Source of the DNA: CAZRUA01 sp964603125
GTDB taxonomy: Bacteria; Bacteroidota; Bacteroidia; B-17B0; Aurantibacillaceae
Direction of reading: 5' to 3'
Length of the DNA: 64,000 nucleotides
Assembly: GCA_964603125.1 (NCBI GenBank)
Contig: CAZRUA010000001.1
Location: forward strand, 62,001 to 126,000
Under the pieces are notes generated by a model that ran no database searches, had not been told where the DNA came from, and saw only the letters and a list, made by a program, of their open reading frames with translations. Position numbers and translations under genes: made by a program. Numbering within the stretch: the first letter of the stretch is position 1; the number at the start of each line of letters is the position of its first letter. Below are positions 1 through 9,400 of the stretch, in pieces.

Positions 1-2399
1 TGCTAAAATTAAATCAAAGCGCCGAGGATAAGTTTAGTTATTCAAGAAGATTTTTACAAAGTAGTTCGTATAGTATAAATACGGGTAATGCGCAAATCAA
101 GGCTTTTGATTCTGTATATTACAATATTAACGTTGTAGCCGATGCTTATCCAACTATTGAAGTAAAAGAGGAAAAGGATTCTACTCAACCCAACTTAATT
201 TATTTTAATGGTGTGGCTAAAGATGATTATGGATTTTCACGACTAAGCTTTAAATACAAACACATCCATACAGATACTTTAGGAAAAATGTCGGAGACGG
301 ACAAAGAAACTGTTTTAGGAATTACGAAAAATCAAAACGCACAGTCTTTTGTGCATTACATTGATATTAAAAAATTGGAACTATCTCCGGGAGATAAAAT
401 AGAATACTATTTTGAGGTGTTGGACAATGATGGTGTAAACGGAGCAAAATCAGCTCGTTCAAATGTAATGGTTTTTAAAGCTCCAAGTATTGAGGAATTG
501 GAAAAACAAACAGATGAAAACAATAAGGAGTTAAAGGCCGATTTGGAAAAAGCAATGAAAGAAGCGAAACAATTGCAAAAGGAATCGAATGACTTGCACA
601 AAAAGCTGATGGAGAAGAAAGAAATGGGCTGGGAAGAAAAGAAAAAATTGGAAGAGCTAAATAAAAATCAAAAGGCGCTTGAAAAAAAGATTGAACAATT
701 AAAACAAGATAATCAGCAAAATATTGAGAAGCAACAAGAGTACCAACAACCGAATGAAAATATATTGGAAAAACAGAAAGAATTAGAAAAGCTTTTTGAA
801 AACATTATGTCTCCTGAAATGAAAAAGTTGTACGATGAACTCCAGCGTTTAATGGAGAAAATGGATAAAAACAAGGTTCAAGAAACCTTGGAAAAAATGA
901 AGATGACCGATAAGGATATTGAAAAGGAATTGGATAGAACCTTGGAGCAGTTTAAGCAAATGGAAGTGGAGCAAAAGATGGAAGAAGCAGCTTCAAAATT
1001 AGATGAGTTGGCTAAAAAGCAGGAAGAATTAAGCAAACAAGCCGAAGAGAATAAGAATGCTGATAATAAGGATTTACAAAAGCAGCAAGAAGACTTAAAT
1101 AAGCAATTTGATGAGGTGAAGAAGGATTTGGAAGAAATGAAAAAGCTTAATCAAGAGTTAAGCGCACCGGTTCAGATGCCCGATATGCAGCAAGAAAGTG
1201 AGAAGGTGCAACAGGATCAACAAAAGGCCAAAGAAGAATTAGAAAAGAACAATAAAAAGAATGCTAGCAAATCGCAAAAAAATGCAGCTAAGCAAATGCA
1301 AGATATGGCGGATAGAATGAAGGAGGCAAGTGAGAAAAATGAAGAGGATCAAAATGAAGAAGATATGCAGGCGCTTCGTCAGATAATGGAAAACTTAATG
1401 AATGTTTCTTTTGCTCAGGAAGATTTAATAAAAAAATCACAAGTCACTAAAACCAACGACCCTCAGTACACAAAACTGGGTCAAACACAAAAAAAATTGC
1501 AAGATGATGCTCAGTTAATCGAAGATAGTTTATTGGCTTTAGCGAAGCGTAATCCTAAAATTTCGGCAATTACTAATCGTGAAATTAGCAACATTGAAAT
1601 GAACATGGGCAAGGCTTTGGATGCTCTTGAGGAAAGACAAACAACCGAATCGATGTACCGTCAGCAAAATGCAATGACATCTATTAATAATTTAGCTTTA
1701 TTGTTGAACGAGTCGTTAGACCAAATGCAACAGGAGGCTAAGCAACAAAAAAATTCCAAACCGGGTAATGGAAATTGTAAGAAACCTGGAGGCAAAGGCT
1801 CAAAAACATCGGCCAGCCAACAAATGGGCAATATGCGTAAAATGCAGGAAGCTTTAAATAAGCAAATAGAAGAATTAAAGAAAGCAATGGAAAAGGGAGG
1901 GCAAAAGCCGGGCGAAAAACCGGGTCAGAAACCTGGACAAAGCGGAATGCCGGGTAGCAGTGGAATGCCAATGCCAGGAAATAGTGAGCAATTAGCTAAG
2001 TTAGCGGCTCAGCAAGAGGCAATTCGACGAGAAATGCAAAAAGCTATGCAACAAATGCAAAAAGATGGTGGTAATAACCCAGGTGGGGATTTGCAAAAAT
2101 TAATGGAAGAGACTGAAACAGATTTAGTTAACAAACGAATTACACAGGAAACCATGATGCGCCAGCAACAAATTTTAACCAAGTTGTTAGAAAGCGAAAA
2201 AGCTGAGCGTGAGCGCGAATTTGACGAAAAACGTAAAAGTAACGAAGCAAAAACTCAAGAATATAGTGAAAACAAGCAATTTTTAGAATATAAAAAACTG
2301 AAAGAGAAGGAGTTAGAACTTTACAAAACTATCCCACCAGCTTTAAACCCTTACTATAAAGCTAAGGTATCTGAGTATTTTAATTCATTCGGAAAATAA
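1..2399 (+). CDS. DUF4175 family protein, 3' part (5' end outside window)
   Basis: The reading frame is open from base 3, so the gene begins left of the window; the GTG at 213 is internal. About 798 residues are visible. The N-terminal visible part is a beta-rich globular stretch, followed by several hundred residues very rich in Lys, Glu and Gln that look like long coiled coils. Near base 1760 and base 1900 there are Gly/Pro/Lys-rich linkers (repeated KPGEKPGQKPGQ-like pattern), then more helical sequence. This composition and order match the Bacteroidota DUF4175 proteins, which are usually about 1100 residues with N-terminal membrane helices that would lie outside the window. Function is not established. 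The RsbW-like gene follows 61 bases downstream on the same strand. Confidence 0.75.
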   Translation, partial: LKLNQSAEDKFSYSRRFLQSSSYSINTGNAQIKAFDSVYYNINVVADAYPTIEVKEEKDSTQPNLIYFNGVAKDDYGFSRLSFKYKHIHTDTLGKMSETDKETVLGITKNQNAQSFVHYIDIKKLELSPGDKIEYYFEVLDNDGVNGAKSARSNVMVFKAPSIEELEKQTDENNKELKADLEKAMKEAKQLQKESNDLHKKLMEKKEMGWEEKKKLEELNKNQKALEKKIEQLKQDNQQNIEKQQEYQQPNENILEKQKELEKLFENIMSPEMKKLYDELQRLMEKMDKNKVQETLEKMKMTDKDIEKELDRTLEQFKQMEVEQKMEEAASKLDELAKKQEELSKQAEENKNADNKDLQKQQEDLNKQFDEVKKDLEEMKKLNQELSAPVQMPDMQQESEKVQQDQQKAKEELEKNNKKNASKSQKNAAKQMQDMADRMKEASEKNEEDQNEEDMQALRQIMENLMNVSFAQEDLIKKSQVTKTNDPQYTKLGQTQKKLQDDAQLIEDSLLALAKRNPKISAITNREISNIEMNMGKALDALEERQTTESMYRQQNAMTSINNLALLLNESLDQMQQEAKQQKNSKPGNGNCKKPGGKGSKTSASQQMGNMRKMQEALNKQIEELKKAMEKGGQKPGEKPGQKPGQSGMPGSSGMPMPGNSEQLAKLAAQQEAIRREMQKAMQQMQKDGGNNPGGDLQKLMEETETDLVNKRITQETMMRQQQILTKLLESEKAEREREFDEKRKSNEAKTQEYSENKQFLEYKKLKEKELELYKTIPPALNPYYKAKVSEYFNSFGK

Positions 2400-2460
2400 G
2401 TCGGTTTTTTTGTAACCTTTTCTTGTAGATACACGTAATAATGGTGTTAAACGATATGAT

Positions 2461-2871
2461 ATGATACTTTCTCCTGACCAAAAACTACGAATTAGCTCTA
2501 AACCCGAAAACATTATATTAGTGGAGAGAATGATAGATGATGTATGTGATATTTTTAGCGTGGGAGAAGAGAAATACGGAAACATTTTAATATCTGTAAC
2601 TGAGGCTGTTAACAATGCAATTATTCACGGAAACAAAAGTAACCCAAGCAAATCAATCGATATTTCTTTTAAATCAAGCCCAAAGGATTTAACTTTTGTT
2701 GTTAAAGACGAAGGAGAAGGTTTTAATGAAACTCAAATCGCCGATCCAACAGCACCAGAAAACATTGAAAAGGAAACTGGAAGAGGAGTATTTTTAATGA
2801 AAAAATTAAGTGATAAAATTGCATTTGAAGAAAACGGAAGAAAAGTATCGCTTTCTTTTTGGTTGAATTAA
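2461..2871 (+). CDS. RsbW-like anti-sigma/serine kinase, HATPase fold
   Basis: The 136-residue protein is a single GHKL ATPase domain without a sensor or membrane part. The N box is EAVNNAIIHG (Glu48, Asn51/52), the G1 box is DEGEGFN (Asp83, Gly85, Gly87) and the G2 box is GRGVFLMKKLSD (from Gly107). This compact layout is that of the RsbW/SpoIIAB family, which phosphorylates STAS-domain anti-sigma antagonists and binds sigma factors. No STAS protein or sigma factor is adjacent, so the partner is unknown; a SpoIIE-type phosphatase lies about 24 kb away at 26337-29498 and could oppose it, which is inference. A hairpin terminator follows the stop codon. Confidence 0.85.
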   Translation: MILSPDQKLRISSKPENIILVERMIDDVCDIFSVGEEKYGNILISVTEAVNNAIIHGNKSNPSKSIDISFKSSPKDLTFVVKDEGEGFNETQIADPTAPENIEKETGRGVFLMKKLSDKIAFEENGRKVSLSFWLN

Positions 2872-2900
2872 TAATTTAAAAACATTGTATTATCTATAAT

Positions 2901-2927
2901 CTCATACATTTGTGTGAGATTTTTTAT
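2901..2927 (+). terminator. Hairpin terminator overlapping the ybeY promoter
   Basis: Arms CTCATACA (2901-2908) and TGTGTGAG (2911-2918) pair with one G-U and are followed by ATTTTTTATTT. The bases TACATTTG at 2905-2912 also read as a Bacteroidota -7 box, with TTG at 2885-2887 and a 17-base spacer, 17 bases before the ybeY ATG. The same bases may therefore end the upstream transcript and start the ybeY transcript. Confidence 0.6.
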
Positions 2928-2929
2928 TT

Positions 2930-3355
2930 ATGGCTATATTATTTCAAAATAAATCAATAAAATTTACGTTAAAGAATAAGGCAAAGCGGAAAATTTGGTT
3001 GAAAGCCTTGAGCGCAAAGGAAAAGCGAGAAGTAGGGGATATAAATTATATTTTTTGCTCGGATGATGAATTGTTGGAAGTAAATGTTCAGTATTTAAAT
3101 CATAATACATACACTGATATTATTACGTTTGATTACAGTGAAGGAAAAAAAATAAGTGCGGATATTTTTATAAGCGTAGATAGAGTAAAAGAGAATGCCG
3201 AGAAATTTGAAGTTGATTTTGAAACTGAATTGAATCGGGTTTTGGCTCACGGCGTTTTACACTTGTGCGGATATAAAGATAAAAAGAAGGAAGATGTAGA
3301 AGTAATGCGCATAAAAGAAAATGCGAGTATAAAGTTATTTACGACTTTGGTATAA
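2930..3355 (+). CDS. ybeY: Endoribonuclease YbeY (16S rRNA maturation)
   Basis: The 141-residue protein carries the UPF0054 signature HGVLHLCGYKDK near residues 104-115. YbeY is a single-strand zinc endoribonuclease involved in 16S rRNA 3'-end processing and ribosome quality control. In the usual family motif HGxLHLxGYDH the third zinc ligand is the last His; here that position is occupied by the KDK stretch, a substitution I associate with Bacteroidota members. The N-terminal NYIFCSDDELLEVNVQYL and DIITFDYSEG segments also fit the family. The ATG at 2930 follows a short A/T leader with no Shine-Dalgarno, as is normal for this phylum. It appears to have its own promoter in the preceding hairpin. 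Confidence 0.93.
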   Translation: MAILFQNKSIKFTLKNKAKRKIWLKALSAKEKREVGDINYIFCSDDELLEVNVQYLNHNTYTDIITFDYSEGKKISADIFISVDRVKENAEKFEVDFETELNRVLAHGVLHLCGYKDKKKEDVEVMRIKENASIKLFTTLV

Positions 3356-3390
3356 ACTTTGTTTTACAATAGACAATTAAAAAATAGAAA

Positions 3391-3816
3391 ATGAAAAAAA
3401 CAATCATCAAAACAGCAGTAGTTTTATTAGTATTAGCAACGGCAATAACTTCATGTAAAAAATATCCTGAAGGGCCGGGATTAAGCTTAAGGTCAAAAGC
3501 TGCGCGAATAGCCAACAAGTGGAAAATAGAAAAGATAATTGTTAATGGTACTGATGTTACCTCTCAAAATTCAACTTTTATTGCAAATTACACCGAAACA
3601 TATACAAAAGATGGTGTTTACTCTTATACCCTAAGTAGTTTATCAGGCGAAGGAAAATGGGAGTTTAACGACGATAAAACAATTATAAAAGTTAATGGTG
3701 TAAGCGGTGCATCAAGTAAAGATGAAACGGTGCTTAAACTAAAGGAAAAGGAGTTTTGGTATACAACAAAAGTTAACGGAGACGAAACGGAATATCACTT
3801 GGTGCCAGCCGAATAA
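3391..3816 (+). CDS. Small lipoprotein, lipocalin-like
   Basis: The 141-residue protein has a lipoprotein signal peptide with a hydrophobic core followed by the lipobox TSC, then KKYPEGPG, giving a mature protein anchored at Cys22. The mature part contains NKWKIEKIIVNG near residue 46 and repeated short beta-strand patterns (YTKDGVYSYT, GKWEFNDDKTIIKVNG), typical of the lipocalin-like/DUF5004-type lipoproteins common in Bacteroidota. Ligand and role cannot be told from sequence. It stands alone between ybeY and a terminator hairpin at 3835-3866. Confidence 0.7.
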   Translation: MKKTIIKTAVVLLVLATAITSCKKYPEGPGLSLRSKAARIANKWKIEKIIVNGTDVTSQNSTFIANYTETYTKDGVYSYTLSSLSGEGKWEFNDDKTIIKVNGVSGASSKDETVLKLKEKEFWYTTKVNGDETEYHLVPAE

Positions 3817-3834
3817 TAAAAATGTAAACAGAGG

Positions 3835-3866
3835 AAACCATTCGCTAATGCGGATGGTTTTTTTAT
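3835..3866 (+). terminator. Rho-independent terminator after the lipoprotein gene
   Basis: An 11-bp stem (3835-3845 with 3850-3860, one G-U pair) and a TAAT loop are followed by a T-rich run. The ATG at 3848 lies in this hairpin, which argues against it as the start of the next gene. Confidence 0.85.
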
Positions 3867-3883
3867 TTATATTTATTGCACAT

Positions 3884-4417
3884 ATGGTGCAAAAATACTT
3901 TATAGCAATTGTAATACCTGAGCCAATTCAATCGCTCATAATGCACGAGAAGCACTATGTTGCCGATAACTTTGCAAGTAAAGGAGCTTTACGCTCACCT
4001 GCTCACATTACGCTTCATATGCCTTTTCAGTGGGAAGAGGAAAAGGAAGAAAAATTGGTTTCCGTTTTAAATAAGGTTAACCACCAGCCCTTCGAATTAG
4101 AATTAAATAATTATAATTGTTTTGCACCACGAGTAGTGTTTATCGATGTAATACAAAATGAGGCTTTATTTAGTTTCCAAAAACTAATAGTGAATACAGC
4201 AAAGGAGAAATTAAACTTATTTAACCAAGCTGAGGATATGCGTGGTTTCCATCCGCATGTAACAATAGCATTTCGCGATTTGAAAAAAGCAAGTTTTAGT
4301 TTGGCTTATGATTATTACAAGAATAAGAATTTTAACCAATCGTTTGTTTGTGAATCATATCATTTGTTAAAACAAAAAGCTAATATTTGGGAATCGTACA
4401 AAGAGTTTCGTTTCTAA
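3884..4417 (+). CDS. 2H phosphoesterase (2'-5' RNA ligase-like)
   Basis: Starting at ATG 3884 the protein has 177 residues and begins MVQKYFIAIVIP. The longer frame from ATG 3848 would translate the terminator hairpin and is unlikely. The two family HxT motifs are present: HITLHM (His41, Thr43) and HPHVTIAF (His125, Thr127). The 2H fold hydrolyses or forms 2'-5' or cyclic phosphodiester bonds in small RNAs or nucleotides; the physiological substrate in Bacteroidota is unknown. A TATATTTA box at 3868-3875 may be its -7 element. The next gene starts 21 bases downstream. An RNA-repair role alongside KptA elsewhere in the window is possible but only inference. Confidence 0.82.
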   Translation: MVQKYFIAIVIPEPIQSLIMHEKHYVADNFASKGALRSPAHITLHMPFQWEEEKEEKLVSVLNKVNHQPFELELNNYNCFAPRVVFIDVIQNEALFSFQKLIVNTAKEKLNLFNQAEDMRGFHPHVTIAFRDLKKASFSLAYDYYKNKNFNQSFVCESYHLLKQKANIWESYKEFRF

Positions 4418-4426
4418 AAATAATTG

Positions 4427-4434
4427 TATTTTTA
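4427..4434 (+). promoter_or_regulatory. -7-like box 4 nt before an ATG
   Basis: TATTTTTA is followed by GGCT and then the ATG at 4439. It matches TAnnTTTG except for the last base. If used, transcription would begin at or near the start codon, giving a leaderless or nearly leaderless mRNA. Confidence 0.4.
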
Positions 4435-4438
4435 GGCT

Positions 4439-6451
4439 ATGGCAAAAACAGTTCAAAAAACAGTTGCAAAACCCGAAGTAAAACAAATTCAACCTTTGGG
4501 ATATACAATATTTCCATTTGCAAATTCAATAGTAGCTTATTTTGTTTTATTGTTGTTGGGTGTAGGTATTTATTGGAATACAACTAAAAACGAGTTTGCT
4601 TTGGACGATGGAATTATTATTCACAACAATGCTTTTGTTCAAAAGGGTGTTTCGGGTATCGATTCAATTTTAACACAAGATTCATATTATAGTTTTTTTA
4701 AAAAAATGGGTGGTGATGTTAGCCAGGTAGAAGGACATTATCGACCTCTTTCAATAGTTACCTTTGCTTTAGAGCAAGAGTTTATAGGAAAACCAGCTGA
4801 CCCGTGGCATGCTGAACGCGCTTGGGATTTAAATAAAAATGGAAAACCAGATTTAAAAACAGAAGATATAAGTGGTGATGGAATAGCCAACGAGAAAGAT
4901 GTTTTTATTAAGGGTTCATTTATGCGCCATTTAAACAACGTATTATTCTTTGTGTTAAGTGTTTTACTTTTATTTTATTTATTAAAAACCTACGTACTCA
5001 AAAATTATATTGATGTTGCATTTCTGGCATCCTTATTATTTCTGGTTCATCCCATACATACCGAAGTAGTTGCAAACATTAAGAGCCGAGATGAAATACT
5101 ATCCTTCCTGTTTGTTGTTTGCACATTCATTTTCACTTTTAAGTATTATGATTCAAAAAAGATTTTGGATTTAGTTTTAGTGAATGTGTTTTTATTTCTT
5201 TCATTTTTAAGCAAAGAATATGCTGTAGTATTATTGATTTTATTACCATTAGCACTGTACTTCACTCGTGAAGATTTTGGCTTGTTCAAGGATTTTAAAA
5301 TCTCAGGAACTTTATTTGCTACCACAGTTATTTTCATGATCATTCGTTTTAGTATTGTTGATTTAGCGCCTGAGAACAAAGACACAGGAGAAATTTTAAA
5401 TGATCCTTATTTATGGGCAGAAGAAGGACAAGTATTTCCAACAAAAATATATGTATTACTAAGGTATATTGGATTGTTATTTTTCCCTCATCCTCTTTCT
5501 TCTTTCTATGGTTTTAAAACAATCGAATACCAAGAGTTTTCTTCCTTATGGGTTATAGCCTCTGTAATTGTTCATGGTGCTTTAGTGTATGTTATGTTTA
5601 AATTATTTAAGTCTAAACACCCAATAAGCTTTGCATTATTTGTTTACTTCGGGTTTTTAGCACTTATTGCAAATATTTTTATTTATTTAGGTGCTGCGCT
5701 TGGCGAGCGTTTAATATATCACGCTTCGTGGGGTTTTGTTATGGCAATAGCTTGGTTAATTGTAATGTCTATTAAAAAGTATATTGGGTCAGAAGTGGCA
5801 CACAAATCTATTGTTTGGGGTTTAACAGTTGTTATTGTTGGTTTATGTTCATTTAAAACAATAGATAGAAATAAGGATTGGAAAAATGATATTTCTTTAT
5901 TTATTAAAGATGCTTCTAATAATCCAAATGATATTATGTTGTTGGGCAATGCGTCAGCACGCTATGCAGATTTAGGAGCAATAGAAAAGGATTCTATTAA
6001 GAAAATGGAATATTATGCTAAGTCAGAAGCAGCGGGAAGAAAGGCAGTAAGTATGCACCGAAAATATGTAAATGGATATTTAAATTTAGGTTTGTCGCAG
6101 TTTAAACAGCATAAGTATTGGCAAGCAGTAGGAAGTTGGGATACTGTTCGTATGCTTTTTCCAAGCAATCCATATTTAATGGAATATAATAAAATGATGG
6201 GCTTTGAGCTTAATAGTATAATGAATGATGCAACGAAAAAAATGACAAATAAACAATTTGATGTTGCTTTAAAAGAAATACGTACTAGTTTGCAAATAGC
6301 CCCACGAGATGCTAAAATATGGCTTTATAAAGGGCTTTGTCATAAAAGCTTGAGTCAGTTAGATAGCGCCAAATTATGCTTTAATACTGCGCTTCAAATT
6401 GCACCAAAGGATTCGGCTTCTTTAGCTGAGTTAAACTTGCTGAGTAAGTAA
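4439..6451 (+). CDS. TMTC-like GT-C membrane glycosyltransferase with C-terminal TPRs
   Basis: The 670-residue protein has many hydrophobic helices (first at about 30-47, then a dense cluster from about 165 to 455) and a soluble C-terminal half with TPR-like helical repeats. Features of the TMTC/DUF1736 GT-C group are FALDDG near residue 53, the loop VEGHYRPLS near 97 and KSRDEILS in the membrane region. The last 180 residues contain repeated phrases such as MTNKQFDVALKEI and IWLYKGLCHKSLSQL. An unusual insertion at residues 130-154 reads DLNKNGKPD and then DISGDGIANEKD, resembling two EF-hand/dockerin-type calcium loops in the first luminal (periplasmic) loop. Expected role: transfer of sugar from a polyprenyl carrier to protein or glycan; the substrate is unknown. 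Confidence 0.75.
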   Translation: MAKTVQKTVAKPEVKQIQPLGYTIFPFANSIVAYFVLLLLGVGIYWNTTKNEFALDDGIIIHNNAFVQKGVSGIDSILTQDSYYSFFKKMGGDVSQVEGHYRPLSIVTFALEQEFIGKPADPWHAERAWDLNKNGKPDLKTEDISGDGIANEKDVFIKGSFMRHLNNVLFFVLSVLLLFYLLKTYVLKNYIDVAFLASLLFLVHPIHTEVVANIKSRDEILSFLFVVCTFIFTFKYYDSKKILDLVLVNVFLFLSFLSKEYAVVLLILLPLALYFTREDFGLFKDFKISGTLFATTVIFMIIRFSIVDLAPENKDTGEILNDPYLWAEEGQVFPTKIYVLLRYIGLLFFPHPLSSFYGFKTIEYQEFSSLWVIASVIVHGALVYVMFKLFKSKHPISFALFVYFGFLALIANIFIYLGAALGERLIYHASWGFVMAIAWLIVMSIKKYIGSEVAHKSIVWGLTVVIVGLCSFKTIDRNKDWKNDISLFIKDASNNPNDIMLLGNASARYADLGAIEKDSIKKMEYYAKSEAAGRKAVSMHRKYVNGYLNLGLSQFKQHKYWQAVGSWDTVRMLFPSNPYLMEYNKMMGFELNSIMNDATKKMTNKQFDVALKEIRTSLQIAPRDAKIWLYKGLCHKSLSQLDSAKLCFNTALQIAPKDSASLAELNLLSK

Positions 6452-6459
6452 AATTTTAT

Positions 6460-6467
6460 TACATTTG
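6460..6467 (+). promoter_or_regulatory. -7 box 3 nt before an ATG, with -33 TTG
   Basis: TACATTTG is followed by GTT and the ATG at 6471. TTG at 6437-6439 lies 20 bases upstream, within the usual Bacteroidota spacing. A start site here would give an essentially leaderless mRNA for the large T9SS gene. Confidence 0.5.
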
Positions 6468-6470
6468 GTT

Positions 6471-9400
6471 ATGCGCTTGTGGCAAATACTAATGTTTTGT
6501 TATGCTCTGATGTTTTCATCAATGACACTTCGTGCGCATCAAGGAGAATCATTAGTTAAGTTTACTGAGAATAAAAATCAATGGGATGAACAAATTGTGT
6601 ATCGTGCGCAATTAGATGGTGGAGCAATGTTTTTGCAAAAGAGCAGGCTCACGTATCATTTTTACGATAAGGATACTTACCGTTCGATACACGCAAATCC
6701 TAAAGCAGAAGTAAAACCAATTAAAACACATTGGTTTCATGTTAATTTTTTAAATTCTAATGCTGAGGTAAGTTTCACTTCAAGCAATCCAACTCCTGAT
6801 TACAATAATTATTACTTAGGAAAGGATAAAAGTAAGTGGGCTAGTGGAGTTAAAAATTATAAGGAAGTTAATTATAATTCAATTTGGAATGGAATTAAAC
6901 TTCAAATGATAGGTGGCGACAACAGCTTGAAGTATAATTTTTATGTTGCCCCTGGTGCCGACGCCTCGTTAATACAATTGCAATACCAAGGAGTTACATG
7001 TGTTTTTATAAAGGACGGTAGATTGGTTATTAAAACTTCTTTAAATGAAATGATTGAAAATGCTCCTTATGCTTATCAAATAATTGATGGTGCAAAAAAG
7101 GAAGTTACATGTAAGTTCAAATTGAAAAACTCGGTTTTAACGTACGATTTTCCAAGAGGTTATAACAAAAACTATGAGTTAGTGATTGATCCTGTTTTGG
7201 TTTTTGCATGTTCATCAGGCTCTACAGCTGATAATTTCGGAATGACGGCAACTTACGATTCGGATGGTAATTTGTATTCGGGCGGAACGGTGTTTGATGT
7301 TGGATTTCCAACTACAACCAATGCTTATGACTCAACCTATAACAGTATTGTGCAGTATGGGCAAACAGATATTGTTATTACAAAATATGATAGCTCAGGA
7401 ACTTTTTTAAGATATTCAACTTATTTAGGTGGCGCTTCGGATGCTGAGGTAATTAATAGTTTGATTGTTGATGCGCAAGACAATTTGTATTTATATGGTG
7501 TAACAGCATCATCTGATTTCCCTATGGGAGCGGGTGCTTATGACAATACTTTTAATGGAGGTAAAACAGTACGCTTTTATTACAATGGAGCTTTTTTTGA
7601 GCACGGAACAGATATTTATATTTCGAAAATTAATTCAACAGGAACGAGTTTGCTTGGCTCAACATTTATTGGTGGCTCGCAAAATGATGGTTTAAATTAT
7701 TCTACAGATTCATCTTTGGTAGGAAATATTTTTCCTTATGGTAATGTTTACCAACCTAATTATGATTCTTTATTTTTTAACTATGGAGATCAAAATCGAG
7801 GAGAAATACAATTGGATAATGCAGGTAATGTTGTTGTTGTAAGCTCAACGCGGTCATCGGATTTTCCAATTGCAAATGGGTTTGATAATAGTTTTAATGG
7901 TGTGCAAGATGCCGTAGTATTTAAATTAAATCAAGGTTTAACCTCTTTATCGTGGTCAACTTATTTTGGAGGCACGAGTGGAGATGCAGGTTATGCCTTG
8001 TGTTTAGATAATCAAAATAATGTTTTTATTACAGGAGGTTCTAGCAGTCCAGATTTAACAATTACTTCTGGGGCATTTAAACCAACCTATGGTGGTGGTA
8101 AAACAGATGGGTATATCGCAAAAATTAAATATGATGGAACAGTGTTATTACACTCAACATATATAGGAACTGTTGTTTATGACCAAACGTATTTTGTACA
8201 ATTAGATAATAGCGCAAATGTTTTTGTGTTTGGCCAAACCGCCGGTATTTTGCCAGTTGTAAATGCAACCTATTCTGTAAATAATGGCAGAATGTTTATT
8301 TCAAAATTGGATAGCACACTAGGAACTTTATTGATGCAAACGAAATTTGGAAATGGAGGGACAACTATTCCGCTTTCTCCTTCGGCTTTTTTGGTGGATT
8401 GTGCCGAAAATATTTATTTAAGCGGCTGGGGAGGAAATATAATTTTAGGAAACACTACAGGAGGATTGCCAATTACAAGTAATGCTTATCAATCAACAAC
8501 AGATGGATTTAATTTTTATTTGATGGTGTTAAGCAAAAATGCTAATTCATTATTGTACGCAACATATTTTGGTGGACCAAGTAGTAGAGAACATGTTGAT
8601 GGAGGAACAAGTAGATTTGATAAGAAGGGAATTATTTACCAGAGTGTTTGTGCGGGCTGTGGAGGTAATGATGATTTCCCGGTTACAGCCGGCTCTTGGC
8701 CAACATCATTGTATGGCAGTAATTGGAATCAATCGAGTAATTGTAATAATGGTACATTTAAGTTTAATTTTGAATATGCTATTCCAACAGCACAGTTATC
8801 ATCTAATATTGTAAACGGTTGTGCACCATTAACAGTAAATTTTACTAATACCAGTATTTCAGCTCAACAGTTTTTATGGAATTTTGGCGGAAACGACACA
8901 ACATCAACTGTTCCCAATCCAACGCATGTTTTCACTAATCCTGGAACCTATACAGTAATGTTATTGGCTAAGAATAATGCTTGTTTCAATGTTTGGGATA
9001 CAGCTTTTACTACAATAACAGTTTATCCTGTTCCTAATGCGCAGGCTTTTGCAGGAATTCAACCTTGCACAAACACATTTAATTTTACAAATAATTCCAG
9101 TATTTCGTCAGGCACAATGACATATCAATGGAATTTTGGTGATACACAAACTTCAACAGCAACAAATCCTACACATACCTATGCTATAGGAAATTACAAT
9201 GTTAGTTTAATTGCTATATCAAACAATGGTTGTAAAGATACAGTTGTTATTCCCACGATTGCTAGTATACAAATGGATAGTGTGGGTCCGGGAACTTCGT
9301 ATTGTCCAGAAAATCAACAAGCTTTTCAGTTGAATGCCTATGGTGGAGTAAACTATACTTGGTACCCAACAACAGGACTTAGTAGCTCAACAATTGCTAA

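Noticed and set aside
3848..3883. Longer start for the 2H phosphoesterase
   Set aside because: This ATG lies in the terminator hairpin of the preceding gene; ATG 3884 gives the family-like N-terminus.
8539..8814. Extra open frame inside the SBBP/PKD gene
   Set aside because: Shadow frame with no domain or start signal; the host gene is continuous.
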